Notes: generated by a model not told the origin, from the letters alone. Shown: positions 1-11,886, numbered from the stretch's first letter. The stretch: DNA of 64,000 nt from Frigidibacter albus (GCF_009908165.1 NZ_JAAAUC010000014.1:1-64000), one strand, 5' to 3'. Numbers and translations: made by a program.

Positions 1-27
1 GTTTCCAACGAAGCCGCCAAACAGTGA

Positions 28-568
28 AGCTGACACTCTCATCATCGGGCCGAAACCCTAAAGAGCCGATATGCAGCGTTCGTCCATCGAAACAGACCAA
101 ACCGCCCACATATCTCTTCAGTAAATCTAAAATGTCAAAGAGCACGAGACAAAATCAAACCGGATGCGCCTTGTTTCCTCAGCGCGCCCGCCGAACCTTG
201 TCTCCAGTTTTTCGTTTGCCTTCAGTGTCTTGCGACCCGTCCGGCGCCCCGTTGCGGTGTGTGCCGCTTCGGTGAGGCGTTATTTACGGATGGAGGCCGG
301 GGGCCGCAAGGGCTTTTTTCGGGAAAGATGACATTTTCTGCATCGCCGTCATAAAACCCCAATATCTTGCGGTTTAACCCCCTGCCCGCCACCATGGCGC
401 GGGGCCCGGCGACAGAATGTTACGCGAAGCAGGGGGTATCGCGACACCCGTTTTGGCTTATCCACAGACTCGGTTTCGCGCCATCGCCGGTATCGCCCCA
501 AGTGACCCTGCGGCACCCAGAGCAATCACCCAAATCACCCCCCGAGTCGCCTCCGTATCAGCCGCGAG
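28..568. other. Intergenic region without a supported gene
   Basis: This 540-base stretch is visibly richer in A and T in its first 330 bases than the rest of the window. The first 27 bases read as eight sense codons and a TGA in frame 1, so they may be the tail of a plus-strand gene cut by the window edge, but that is too short to support. The open frames here lack convincing ribosome binding sites and do not resemble any family I know. A run of six T (314-319) follows only a weak GC stem. The one recognisable signal is a DnaA-box sequence at 458-466. Confidence 0.6.
458..466 (+). promoter_or_regulatory. Perfect DnaA-box sequence
   Basis: TTATCCACA matches the bacterial DnaA-box consensus exactly and lies in the AT-richer gap before msrQ. 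I see no second good box within 500 bases, so a replication origin is not supported. It could be a regulatory DnaA site or a chance match. Confidence 0.3.
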
Positions 569-1187
569 TCACCTCCCCCGCGCAAACCACACCCTTATGG
601 CCAGCAGCGCGATGATTCCCCCAAGGTAGAGGAACGGCTCCACCGGCCAGGCCTTCACCAGCCACAGGTAATGCACCGCCCCCGCAAGCGCCGCCGGATA
701 GACCAGCTTGTGCAGCAACCGCCAGCGCGCGCCCCCCAGCTTGCGGATCGACCAATTGTTCGAGGTCAGCGCCAAGGGTAGCAGCATCAGGAACCCCGCC
801 ATGCCCATGGTGATGTAAGGCCGCTTCCAGATATCGGCCGCCACCTGCCCCCAGAGCATCCCCATATCCAGCACGAGCCAGGCCGCCAGATGCGCCAGCA
901 CATAGAAGAAGGCGATCAGCCCGATCGCCCGCCGAAACCGCAGCAGATTCAGCCCCGCGATGCGACGCAGCGGCGTCACCACCAGACCGCCCACGATGAA
1001 CTGCAGACCCAGCTCCCCCAGCCGGTGCTCGATCTCGCGCACCGGGTCGATGCCAAGGGTGTTGGTGGCGGCCTGCCAGAACAGCCAGACCGCCGGCAGG
1101 ACGCCAAGCCCATAGACCGCCCAGACCGGCACCCGCCGCAGCGCGCCGTTGAACCGGGTGGCAAGGTCCGGGGCTGGCGCCGTCGCT

Positions 1188-2105
<918 letters not shown>

Positions 2106-2295
2106 ACGAAATCCTCCGGGAGAGCTGCGGGTCCTTCCCTATTCTACGTAGCACGCGGCCCAGAAGTTACTTCACGATCCTGTTTTCTTGCCAGGGCCCG
2201 GCCAGACGTGGCCCTGCCGCGGCAATCTGGCGGTTCCCAAACCCGCCGATTGCGGCAATGCTGGCCCATCCAAACCGCAGCTTCAGGGAGGAACC

Positions 2296-2730
2296 ATGCG
2301 GAGCGCCCTCATCCTCACCCTCATCGCCTTCGCCGCCCCCGCGGCGGCAGAGCCGGCGATCACCCAGACCGTGGAAGACAGCTTCGACAACGTCGCCTTC
2401 GCGCTGGAAAGCGCGATCGTTGGCCGCGGCCTCGTCGTCGACCATCTCAGCCGTGTCGGAGAGATGCTGGAGAGGACCAAGGAAGACGTCGGCAGCACCG
2501 TCACCGTCTTCACCCAGGCCGATGTGTTCAGCTTCTGCTCGGCCGCCGTCAGCCGGCAGGTGATGGAGGTGGACCCCGCCAACATCCAGTATTGCCCCTA
2601 TGGCATCTTCCTCTATGAGACGCCGGACGCGCCAGGCACCGTCACCGTCGGCTACCGGGACTACCCCGAAGGCGAGATGCAGGCGGTCGAGGATATGCTG
2701 GCCGAGATCGTGGCCGAGGCACTGGGCTGA
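2296..2730 (+). CDS. Secreted DUF302 domain protein
   Basis: A 144-residue protein beginning with a clear Sec signal peptide (MRSALILTLIAFAAPAAA, cleavage after about residue 18), so the mature protein is probably periplasmic. The remainder matches the DUF302 fold: FDNVAFALESAIVGRGLVVDH followed by a Cys-bearing strand (VFSFCSA) and the NIQYCPYGIFLYE segment. DUF302 has no established biochemical activity. The start at 2296 is fixed by an AGGGAGG 5 bases upstream; the frame stays open upstream but lacks another good site. The two cysteines could form a disulfide. It stands alone, divergent from msrPQ, which might hint at a shared envelope stress role, but that is inference. Confidence 0.82.
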   Translation: MRSALILTLIAFAAPAAAEPAITQTVEDSFDNVAFALESAIVGRGLVVDHLSRVGEMLERTKEDVGSTVTVFTQADVFSFCSAAVSRQVMEVDPANIQYCPYGIFLYETPDAPGTVTVGYRDYPEGEMQAVEDMLAEIVAEALG

Positions 2731-2839
2731 CGCTCACGCCCGATCACGCGCGATCACCTTCTCTTGCCTTGAAATCCGAAGCGGCCGCGGCTTAGTCCGC
2801 GGTTGCGTCATGTCAACGGCCCTCGGCGGAAACCGCCTT

Positions 2840-2868
2840 TGATCCGGGCGCGCGTTTCTCCCGTAGCG
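2840..2868 (+). promoter_or_regulatory. Possible RpoE(ECF)-type promoter for the fasciclin gene
   Basis: TGATCC (2840-2845) is followed after exactly 18 bases by TAGCG (2864-2868). The -35 half equals the Rhodobacter RpoE consensus TGATCC-N18-TAAGA; the -10 half matches only its first two bases. Position and spacing fit a roughly 45-base leader for the gene at 2923. Weakly supported. Confidence 0.3.
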
Positions 2869-2922
2869 CTTGGGCTGCCGATCACCGGCGGCATCCATGA
2901 ATTACAAACGGGAGAGACACCG

Positions 2923-3405
2923 ATGATCCGCAGAACCTTTCTGGCCATGACCGTGGCGGCGACCACTGCCTTCGCCGCGCCGGCCTTCGCGCAGGACGCC
3001 GATATCGTCGATACCGCCATCGCCGCGGGCGACTTCACCACGCTGGTCGCCGCCGTTCAGGCCGCCGGCCTGGTCGAGACGCTGAAGGGCGAAGGCCCGT
3101 TCACCGTCTTCGCGCCGACCGACGCCGCCTTCGCCGCGCTGCCCGCCGGCACCGTCGAAGACCTGCTGAAGCCGGAAAACAAAGAGCAGCTGGCCGCGGT
3201 GCTGACCTATCATGTCGTGCCGGGCAAGGTGATGTCCACCGACCTGACCAACGGCATGACCGCTGCCACCGTGCAGGGCGCCGATGTCACCATCATGACC
3301 GAAGGCGGCGTGAAGGTGAACGCGGCCAACGTGACCACCGCCGACATCGAGGCCAGCAATGGCGTGATCCATGTCATCGACGCAGTGATCCTGCCGCCGA
3401 TGTAA
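2923..3405 (+). CDS. Secreted fasciclin (FAS1) domain protein
   Basis: A 160-residue exported protein: signal peptide [23 protein letters not shown] (cleavage near residue 23) and then one complete FAS1 domain. Its two conserved boxes are visible as [17 protein letters not shown] and [10 protein letters not shown], ending with the H2-like [14 protein letters not shown]. Single-domain FAS1 proteins of this size are common in Rhodobacteraceae. They are thought to act in adhesion or envelope stress, and some are induced by singlet oxygen in Rhodobacter; the exact role is unknown. The ATG at 2923 is supported by GGAGAG 7 bases upstream and by the signal peptide; longer in-frame starts would bury it. 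A bidirectional terminator follows. Confidence 0.93.
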   Translation: MIRRTFLAMTVAATTAFAAPAFAQDADIVDTAIAAGDFTTLVAAVQAAGLVETLKGEGPFTVFAPTDAAFAALPAGTVEDLLKPENKEQLAAVLTYHVVPGKVMSTDLTNGMTAATVQGADVTIMTEGGVKVNAANVTTADIEASNGVIHVIDAVILPPM

Positions 3406-3421
3406 GGCAGAACAGCACGAA

Positions 3422-3447
3422 AAAGGGGGCCGGTGACGGCCCCCTTT
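3422..3447. terminator. Bidirectional rho-independent terminator
   Basis: AAAGGGGGCCG (3422-3432), loop GTGA, CGGCCCCCTTT (3437-3447): an 11-bp perfect stem with A/T flanks on both sides, between the convergent fasciclin gene and clpB. Confidence 0.85.
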
Positions 3448-3467
3448 CCTTTGCGATGCCTGCGGGG

Positions 3468-6083
<2,616 letters not shown>

Positions 6084-6183
6084 CGGGTCTCTCCTCTTCG
6101 AAAAGCCCCCGGCATCCGGTCCGCCCGCCGCTGCGGCACGGCCCTTCCGGGTCTTGTCCTTCAGGTGTGATCACTCGCCCCGG

Positions 6184-6191
6184 CTTTCAAG
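6184..6191 (-). promoter_or_regulatory. Possible RpoH -35 element upstream of clpB
   Basis: On the minus strand CTTGAAAG reads into clpB from about 100 bases away. CTTGAAA is the heat-shock sigma -35 consensus, and clpB is a classic heat-shock gene. No good -10 (CYTATNT-like) sits 17-18 bases further on, so only half of the promoter is convincing. Confidence 0.35.
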
Positions 6192-6278
6192 TCTCCGGCG
6201 CTTGCGACAAATCCGACAGCCCGGAAACCATATCGCAACACCTGCGCGGCAGGCTGATCTGCAGCAATGGAGGTCCCG

Positions 6279-6308
6279 ATGACCGTTCCCCATGAAAGGC
6301 CCGCCTGA
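6279..6308 (+). other. Nine-codon open frame coupled to the next gene
   Basis: ATG at 6279 opens a frame of nine codons (MTVPHERPA) whose TGA overlaps the ATG of the next gene as TGATG. A GGAGG-like sequence (TGGAGG, 6269-6274) stands 5-10 bases before this ATG, a better ribosome site than the one directly in front of the following gene. It may be a leader peptide or a translational coupling device. Confidence 0.3.
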
Positions 6309-6553
6309 TGCGCATCCTCTCCGCCCGCGTCCTGCGCGCCCGCCACCTGAAAGACCTCGGCCGTGTCGAGGCGATGGTGATGCTGCTGGTCAAGCCCGAG
6401 GGTCAGGCCCCGCCCTACGAGGCCCGCGTGCTCACCTCCGCCCCCGCCCGCGCGCCCGGCGCCGCGCCACTGCGCGACCGGCTTCTGGCCAGCGCCAAGC
6501 TGCTGCACGCCATCCACGCGCAAGACCTGCCCCGCGGCCGCCGCGCCGCCTGA
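6308..6553 (+). CDS. Small conserved-looking protein of unknown function
   Basis: An 81-residue, Arg- and Ala-rich protein without signal peptide or membrane segment, probably cytosolic. I do not recognise a domain. It lies between clpB (divergent) and pyrF (same strand, 65 bases downstream). I treat it as real because codon choice is strongly GC-biased at third positions in this frame, the start is coupled to the preceding nine-codon frame through TGATG, and similar short genes occur near pyrF in related genomes as far as I recall. An overlapping frame running into pyrF is judged a shadow. Confidence 0.6.
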   Translation: MRILSARVLRARHLKDLGRVEAMVMLLVKPEGQAPPYEARVLTSAPARAPGAAPLRDRLLASAKLLHAIHAQDLPRGRRAA

Positions 6554-6618
6554 GCCCTTCTTGCTTGACCTGCCCCTGCCCAGTCGCCAGATGGACGCGA
6601 CCCAGCGCAGGAGCCCCC

Positions 6619-7350
6619 ATGTCCCTTTCCCCCCTCGCAGATGACCGCCTGATCGTCGCCATCGACCTGCCCGACGCGCTGTCGGGGCTGGAACTGGCCA
6701 AGAAGCTCGGCGACGCGGTCTCCTTCTACAAGATCGGCCTCGGGATGCTCACCGGCGGCGGCCTTGCGCTGGCAAGCGAGCTGAAGGACGAACACGGCAA
6801 GCGCATCTTCCTTGACATGAAGCTCTTCGACATCGGCGCCACGGTCGAGGCTGCGGTGCGCGGCCTGGCCCGCTATGACCTCGATTTCCTGACGGTGCAT
6901 GGCGATCCGAACGTGGTGCGCGCCGCGAAAGAGGGCGCCGGCGGCTCGGTCACCAAGATCCTCGCCGTCACCATTCTCACCTCGCTCGACCGCGCCGATC
7001 TCGATGCCGCGCTGATCCGCCCCGGCGATCTGGCAGGGATCGTGGTCGAACGCGCCGCCCGGGCCCTTGCTGCCGGCGCCGATGGCGTCATCGCCTCGCC
7101 GCAGGAAGCCGCCCTGATCCGCGCCCTGCCCGAGGCGCAGGGCAAGCTGATCGTCACCCCCGGCGTTCGCCCGGCCGGCGCCGATATGGGCGATCAGAAG
7201 CGCGTCACCACCCCGGCGCAGGCGATTGCCGACGGGGTCGACCACATCGTCGTCGGCCGCCCGGTCTGGCGCGCCGCCGATCCGCGGGCTGCCGCACAGG
7301 CCATCGTGGCCGAACTCTCCTCACCCCAAGCCCGCCGCCCGAACAATTGA
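6619..7350 (+). CDS. pyrF: Orotidine 5'-phosphate decarboxylase
   Basis: Catalyses the last step of de novo UMP synthesis, decarboxylating OMP. The TIM-barrel landmarks are in order: LIVAIDLPD at residue 11, the substrate Lys in FYKIGLGML, the catalytic network FLDMKLFDIGATV (Asp-x-Lys-x-x-Asp), VHGDPNVV, and the phosphate-gripping IVVGRPVWRAADP. The 243-aa length is typical. I place the start at the ATG at 6619 (AGGAGCCCCC upstream); the frame is open further upstream through the previous small gene but that extension is low-complexity Pro/Arg. A strong terminator follows immediately, so it ends its transcript. Confidence 0.97.
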   Translation: MSLSPLADDRLIVAIDLPDALSGLELAKKLGDAVSFYKIGLGMLTGGGLALASELKDEHGKRIFLDMKLFDIGATVEAAVRGLARYDLDFLTVHGDPNVVRAAKEGAGGSVTKILAVTILTSLDRADLDAALIRPGDLAGIVVERAARALAAGADGVIASPQEAALIRALPEAQGKLIVTPGVRPAGADMGDQKRVTTPAQAIADGVDHIVVGRPVWRAADPRAAAQAIVAELSSPQARRPNN

Positions 7351-7357
7351 ACGCAAG

Positions 7358-7381
7358 AAGGGCGGCCCGAAGGCCGCCCTT
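7358..7381. terminator. Bidirectional terminator after pyrF
   Basis: AAGGGCGGCC (7358-7367), loop CGAA, GGCCGCCCTT (7372-7381): 10-bp stem between pyrF and the convergent membrane-protein gene. Confidence 0.85.
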
Positions 7382-7402
7382 TGCATCACATCATAGGGTC
7401 GC

Positions 7403-7795
7403 TTAGTTGGCCGGGGCCGGAGCCGGGGCGGTCGCATCCGGGGTCGCCGGGGCAGCGGGGTCAACCGCCGGGGCATCCGGGGCCGGGGTCGGCGCGGTTT
7501 CGGCCGGGGCCGTCGCATCGGGTGCAGTCGCATCCGGGATCGCCGGGGCCGTGTCGGTCACCGCCGGATCGGTCGTGGCCGGGGCGTCATTCTCGATCAC
7601 CGCGCCATTGTCGGCGGGCACCGTGGTATCGGTGGCATCATCGCCGCCCGAGACCAGGAAGAAGATCACCGCCAGCGCCACGACGATGGCACCGAGGATG
7701 AAGAAAATGCTGTTGTTACCCTTCTCGCGCACCGGCGGGGTGCCGACGTTCGGGTTGTAGGCGGGGTCGCGGCTCGTGATTTTCGGGTCTTGCAT
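7403..7795 (-). CDS. Single-pass membrane protein with Ala/Pro/Thr-rich tail
   Basis: A 130-residue protein: a short polar N-terminus (1-26), one transmembrane helix (SIFFILGAIVVALAVIFFLV, about 29-48), then about 80 residues made almost only of Ala, Pro, Thr and Asp with imperfect repeats of the type PDATAP / PAETAP. The tail lacks Lys and Arg and is acidic and surely disordered, so it probably projects into the periplasm. No known family. The proline-alanine tail could span the peptidoglycan like a linker; that is inference. It lies downstream of the SPFH-NfeD pair with a 110-base gap and is convergent with pyrF. Confidence 0.8.
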   Translation of the reverse strand: MQDPKITSRDPAYNPNVGTPPVREKGNNSIFFILGAIVVALAVIFFLVSGGDDATDTTVPADNGAVIENDAPATTDPAVTDTAPAIPDATAPDATAPAETAPTPAPDAPAVDPAAPATPDATAPAPAPAN

Positions 7796-7906
7796 AGCGT
7801 GCTCCTGTGTTCAGGTTCTGCCTGCTCAACCCGGCCGAAGGGTTGCGGTTCCACTGCTGCCAATTTTCTGTGCAGGAACCCGCCGACCGCCCGAAGCACC
7901 TCTCCC

Positions 7907-8182
7907 TCAGTTCTCGTTGATGTCGCGGTCCCACAGCTTGATCTGGCCCTTGCGCACACCCACCGCCCGACGCAGCACGCCCCAGGCGACCAGCGAGGCC
8001 AGCGCGAAGGCCAGCAGCATCCAGGCTAGGTTCCCGCCCAGAAGGCCAAGCCCCATCAACACCCCCGTGACGGCGGCACCGATGGCAAAGCCCAGGAACA
8101 CGAAGCCGGGCAGGAAGATCTCGGCGATGCCCAGAACCACGCCGCCAGCCAGCCAGACCCACCACAATTGCCACAGCGCCAT
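7907..8182 (-). CDS. Short NfeD family membrane protein
   Basis: A 91-residue protein with three hydrophobic helices (about 4-25, 27-48, 52-70) and a short charged tail. NfeD proteins are encoded next to SPFH proteins almost everywhere, and here the ATG overlaps the stop codon of the SPFH gene by one base (TGATG), so they are translationally coupled and very likely partners. The member is of the short type: the C-terminal OB-fold domain of longer NfeD proteins is absent and only about 20 residues follow the last helix. Proposed role: membrane-domain organisation or quality control together with the SPFH protein. Confidence 0.88.
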   Translation of the reverse strand: MALWQLWWVWLAGGVVLGIAEIFLPGFVFLGFAIGAAVTGVLMGLGLLGGNLAWMLLAFALASLVAWGVLRRAVGVRKGQIKLWDRDINEN

Positions 8183-9072
8183 CACAGCCGCCCCTTGATC
8201 ATCTTGAACGCGTCGGTGAAGGCATCCAGCGCCGCGGCGGGCACGATCAGCGTCTGCTTGCCCGCACCCTGCCCCACTGCCGTCAGCGCCTCGACCTGCT
8301 TGATGGCGATCTGGTACTGCGCCGCCTCGATGCCATTCTCCTTGATCGCCTCGGCAATCACCGCGGTGGAAAACGCCTCGGCCTCCGCCAGCACCCGCTT
8401 GGCCTTGGCCAGCTGCTCGGCCGCATAAAGCTCGCCATCCGCGTTCAGCTCGATGGCCCGCTTCTTGCCCTCGGCTTCCGTCACCTGCGCCCGCCGCGCG
8501 CGTTCGGCGTTCAGCTGCTGCAGCATCGCCGCCCGGGTCGCGTCATCGAGGTTCACGTCGAGGATTTCCGCCCGCGTCACCTCGATGCCCCAGTCATCGA
8601 CCATCGCCGCCACCTGCTCGCGGATCTTCGCGGTCAGCTCGTTGCGGTTCGACTGCACCGCGTCCAGCTCCATCTTGCCGATCTCGGACCGCACGATCCC
8701 GGCCACGGTGGTGGCAATCGCCGCATCCACATCGCGGATCCGGTAGACGGTCTTTTCCGGCTCGATGATCCGGTAGAAGACGCTGGTCTCCACCTTCACC
8801 AGCACGTTGTCGGTGGTGATGGCGTCCTGCTGCGCCGTCGGCAGCTGGCGTTCCAGCACCGAGATGCGGTGCGCGACCCGGTCCAGAAACGGCACGATGA
8901 AGTTGATCCCAGGCCCCAGCACGGCGCGCAGACGGCCGAACCGCTCCACCACATGCTTTTCGGCCTGCGGCACGATCCGCACGCCCAGAAAGATCGACAG
9001 AATAATGAGAAAGGCAATGGCAAGCACCACGGCGTTGCCGCCGATCAGATCCTGCACCACGGTATCATTCAT
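8182..9072 (-). CDS. SPFH/band 7 (stomatin/QmcA-like) membrane protein
   Basis: Membrane-anchored scaffold protein of the stomatin/prohibitin class. One N-terminal helix (about 10-32) is followed by the band 7 domain (VPQAEKHVVERFGRLRAVLGPGINFIVPF ... VSVFYRI-type core, about 35-205) and a long Ala/Glu/Lys-rich coiled coil (about 205-265) that mediates oligomerisation. Resembles E. coli QmcA, which associates with FtsH. I start it at the ATG at 9072, 7 bases after GGGGG, giving 296 residues; a TTG at 9087 would add five. Forms a two-gene unit with the NfeD gene. Confidence 0.93.
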   Translation of the reverse strand: MNDTVVQDLIGGNAVVLAIAFLIILSIFLGVRIVPQAEKHVVERFGRLRAVLGPGINFIVPFLDRVAHRISVLERQLPTAQQDAITTDNVLVKVETSVFYRIIEPEKTVYRIRDVDAAIATTVAGIVRSEIGKMELDAVQSNRNELTAKIREQVAAMVDDWGIEVTRAEILDVNLDDATRAAMLQQLNAERARRAQVTEAEGKKRAIELNADGELYAAEQLAKAKRVLAEAEAFSTAVIAEAIKENGIEAAQYQIAIKQVEALTAVGQGAGKQTLIVPAAALDAFTDAFKMIKGRL

Positions 9073-9146
9073 TTTGGCCCCCGGCAAAATTCACTGTCGC
9101 GACTATGCCGCTCCGACAGCAAATCGCCAAGCAGGGTTTCGCGCGG

Positions 9147-10619
9147 TCAGCCCTTGCGTCGATCCGCGTAGAACTCGCGCTTCTGCTGATACATCGTCTG
9201 GTCGGCCCGGCGCACCAGTGCCTCCAGCGTCTCGCCCTCGGTGGCCGAGGCGCAGCCGATCGACAGCGACAGCTGGATGGTGCTGTAGAACTGGTTGTTC
9301 ACCTCCAGCAGCCGGTTGATGGTTTCGATCATCGCCGCGGCCTCCTGCTCATCGGCGCGCGGCATCAGCACGGCGAACTCGTCGCCGCCGATCCGCGCCG
9401 CCTGATGTCGCTCTCCGTCCGCTTCCTTCAGCACCTCGCCCAGCCGCCGCAACAGACTGTCGCCGACATCATGGCCAAGCCGGTCATTGACCTCTTTCAA
9501 CCCGTTGATGTCGATCAGCACCACCGACATCGGCCGCACCCCCTGCCGCTCCAGCCGGTTCAGCGTGTCGATGTAATGGGCGCGGTTGTGCAGCCCGGTC
9601 AGCACGTCATGCTTGCCCAGATAGACCAGATAGGCCTCGGCCTTCTTGCGCGCGGTAATGTCGGTCAGCGCCACCAGCACCCGCGACCAATCCTCCTCAT
9701 GCCCCGGCAGGACCGAGAATTGCATGATCACCACCCGCTCGGACCCGTCGAGCGCGTAATTCACCACCTCGCGGCTCTGGAACAGCTTGCCCTGCCACAG
9801 GTCGATCAGTTGCTCGCGGAAATGCGGCTCCATGTCGCCGCGAAAGACCGTGTGCAGCCGGCTCAGCAGATGCGCCTTGTCACTCGCGCCGAACATGTCC
9901 AGCGTCGCGTGGTTCACGTCGATCACCCGGATCTCGGTCATGCATTGCCGCACGAATTCGGGGTGAACGTCAGTGAAGACCCGCATGTCCTGAATGCCGC
10001 GGTTGCGCAGATCCTCCAGCAGCTGACGGATCTTGGAAAAGTCCTCGACCCATAGCGACACCGGAGAATGCTCGAAAATCCCCTCCGCGTGCTGGCGGCT
10101 GGCCAGCTCGCGCCGCCGCGCCTCCTCGCGCCCGGTCACGTCCTCGACCGTCAGCAACACCCGGTCCAGCGTATCCTCATGCCCCGGCAGCACCGCGCCG
10201 CGCAGCTGGATATCCAGCCGCCGCCCGCCCAGCGTGTAGTTCACCGCCGCGCTGGCAAAGCTGGCGCCCCCGGTCCACAGCTGCTCCAGCTCGGCGATAT
10301 GGGTCAGCAGCATCTCGTCACGGAACACCTTTCCCAGATTGCCGACCAGATGCGCCATGTCGGTCGCCTCGAACAGCTCCAGCGTCTTGGCATTGACCCG
10401 CAGCACCTTGATGCTGCCCGAGCTGGCGGCAACGCGGCTGAGGTCGGCTTCCAGAAATTCGCGCAGGTCCTGCACGCCCTCGGCGCGCCAGCGGTCGAAC
10501 AGCGCGCGGATGCCGCTGTAGTCCTCGATCCACATCGAGATCGGCGCCAGATCGAAGACGCTGCCCTCGTCAAACCCGGCCATCTCGGTCCAGGCCGCCA
10601 CGCTGTCCACTCGTCCCAT
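9147..10619 (-). CDS. Diguanylate cyclase with two tandem PAS-like sensor modules
   Basis: Soluble 490-residue signalling enzyme predicted to make cyclic di-GMP. The C-terminal GGDEF domain (about 328-488) has an intact active site, RIGGDEFAV at 409-417, and no EAL domain follows. The product-inhibition motif RxxD before it is not present (GERHQAARIGGDEF). The N-terminal part is two copies of one module of about 145 residues, starting VFDLAPISMWIEDYS at 21 and IFEHSPVSLWVEDFS at 181, each ending in a PAS/PAC-like GHE-D-xxRVLL-x-x-D segment. No transmembrane helix, so it senses something inside the cell. It starts 19 bases after the transglycosylase gene ends and is probably co-transcribed with it. 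Confidence 0.92.
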   Translation of the reverse strand: MGRVDSVAAWTEMAGFDEGSVFDLAPISMWIEDYSGIRALFDRWRAEGVQDLREFLEADLSRVAASSGSIKVLRVNAKTLELFEATDMAHLVGNLGKVFRDEMLLTHIAELEQLWTGGASFASAAVNYTLGGRRLDIQLRGAVLPGHEDTLDRVLLTVEDVTGREEARRRELASRQHAEGIFEHSPVSLWVEDFSKIRQLLEDLRNRGIQDMRVFTDVHPEFVRQCMTEIRVIDVNHATLDMFGASDKAHLLSRLHTVFRGDMEPHFREQLIDLWQGKLFQSREVVNYALDGSERVVIMQFSVLPGHEEDWSRVLVALTDITARKKAEAYLVYLGKHDVLTGLHNRAHYIDTLNRLERQGVRPMSVVLIDINGLKEVNDRLGHDVGDSLLRRLGEVLKEADGERHQAARIGGDEFAVLMPRADEQEAAAMIETINRLLEVNNQFYSTIQLSLSIGCASATEGETLEALVRRADQTMYQQKREFYADRRKG

Positions 10620-10638
10620 CGCCGCTACCTTGTTCCCG

Positions 10639-11886
10639 TCACCCTGCCCGCAGCCGCGTCAGCACTTCGACGCTGGCATAGCCATCCGGCGCCATCCCGA
10701 CCGAGGCCTGCCACGCCCGCAAGGCGGTCAGCGTGTTGGTCCCGATCTTGCCATCGGTGCCGCCGGTATCAAAGCCCCGGCGTGTCAACAGTTCCTGCAA
10801 TTCCCGCCGCTCATCCGTGGACAGCGCCCTGTCGCCCCGCGGCCAGCCCTGCTGGAACGGTCCCTTGCCCGCCAGCCGGTCGGCCAGATGGCCAACGCCG
10901 ATCACGTAGCTGTCCGAAGCATTGTAGCGGCTGATTGCGGCGAAGTTGGGCCCGATCAGGAAGGCCGGCCCCCGCACACCAGCCGGCAGCAGGATCGACG
11001 ACGGCCCCATTCCCGGCAGCGACCCGCCCGCAGCCGGCGCCACGCCCATCGCCGCCCAGTCGCCGGTGCTGCGCGTCGTGCCCTTGCCGATCAGGCCCAG
11101 GTTGAAGTTCGGCGGCAGCCGCACCTCCACCCCCCAAGGCTGGCCGCGCTGCCAGCCCATCCGCGCCAGATAGGCAGCGGTCGAGGCCAGCGCATCGGTC
11201 GGATCGTCCGACCAGATGTCGCGCCGCCCGTCGCCGGTGAAATCGACCGCGTAATCCAGGTAGCTGGTCGGCATGAACTGGGTATGCCCCATCGCCCCGG
11301 CCCAGCTGCCGACCATTCCCTCGGGCGAGACATCCCCCGCCTGCACGATCTTCAGCGCCGCGATCAGCTCTGCCTCGAAGAACGCCCCGCGCCGCCCGTC
11401 AAAGGCCAGCGTCGCCAGCGCCGGGATGATCGGGGTGCTGCCGCGATAGCCGCCAAAGGAAGACTCCAGCCCCCAGACCGCGACCACGACCTCCTTGTCC
11501 ACCCCATAGCGCGCCTCGATCCGGTCCAGCACCGCCGCGTGGCGCGCCAACCCGGCGCGGCCATTGGCGATGCGGCTGTCCGCGACCGCGCTGTCGAGAT
11601 ACTCCCAGACAGTCTTGGTAAACTCGGACTGGTTGCGGTCCCTGGCGATGATGCTGGCGTCATAGCTGACGGTGCGGAACGCCCGCTCGAAGGTCGCCGG
11701 GCTGATCCCCTGCGCAATCGCGCGCGCCCGGAACTCCTGCGTCCACTGCTCGAACCCGGCTTCGGTGTAATTCCGTGTCACCGGGGCGCTGCCTCCAAAC
11801 GATGCCGGGGCCGCAAACCGCTCCGCGCCGCTGCACCCGGGCAGCAGCGACGAGACGAGTCCCAGCGCGATGAATGATATGCGCAT
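10639..11886 (-). CDS. MltB-type lytic murein transglycosylase, lipoprotein
   Basis: Cleaves peptidoglycan glycan strands to 1,6-anhydromuropeptides in the periplasm. The N-terminus is a lipoprotein signal with lipobox LLPGC (Cys18). The SLT_2/MltB catalytic domain spans about residues 42-340, with the catalytic Glu141 in VAVWGLESSFGGYRG and the GAMGHTQFMPTSYLDYAVD block. A peptidoglycan-binding domain of the PG_binding_1 type closes the protein (ELQELLTRRGFDTGGTDGKIG, about 355-412). Domain order and the 415-aa length are typical of the alphaproteobacterial MltB branch. It is followed closely by the cyclase gene and preceded by rnr with 73 bases between. Confidence 0.95.
   Translation of the reverse strand: MRISFIALGLVSSLLPGCSGAERFAAPASFGGSAPVTRNYTEAGFEQWTQEFRARAIAQGISPATFERAFRTVSYDASIIARDRNQSEFTKTVWEYLDSAVADSRIANGRAGLARHAAVLDRIEARYGVDKEVVVAVWGLESSFGGYRGSTPIIPALATLAFDGRRGAFFEAELIAALKIVQAGDVSPEGMVGSWAGAMGHTQFMPTSYLDYAVDFTGDGRRDIWSDDPTDALASTAAYLARMGWQRGQPWGVEVRLPPNFNLGLIGKGTTRSTGDWAAMGVAPAAGGSLPGMGPSSILLPAGVRGPAFLIGPNFAAISRYNASDSYVIGVGHLADRLAGKGPFQQGWPRGDRALSTDERRELQELLTRRGFDTGGTDGKIGTNTLTALRAWQASVGMAPDGYASVEVLTRLRAG

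Noticed and set aside
290-330. Terminator-like T-run near the left edge
   Set aside because: The six T are preceded by only a 3-4-bp reliable stem.
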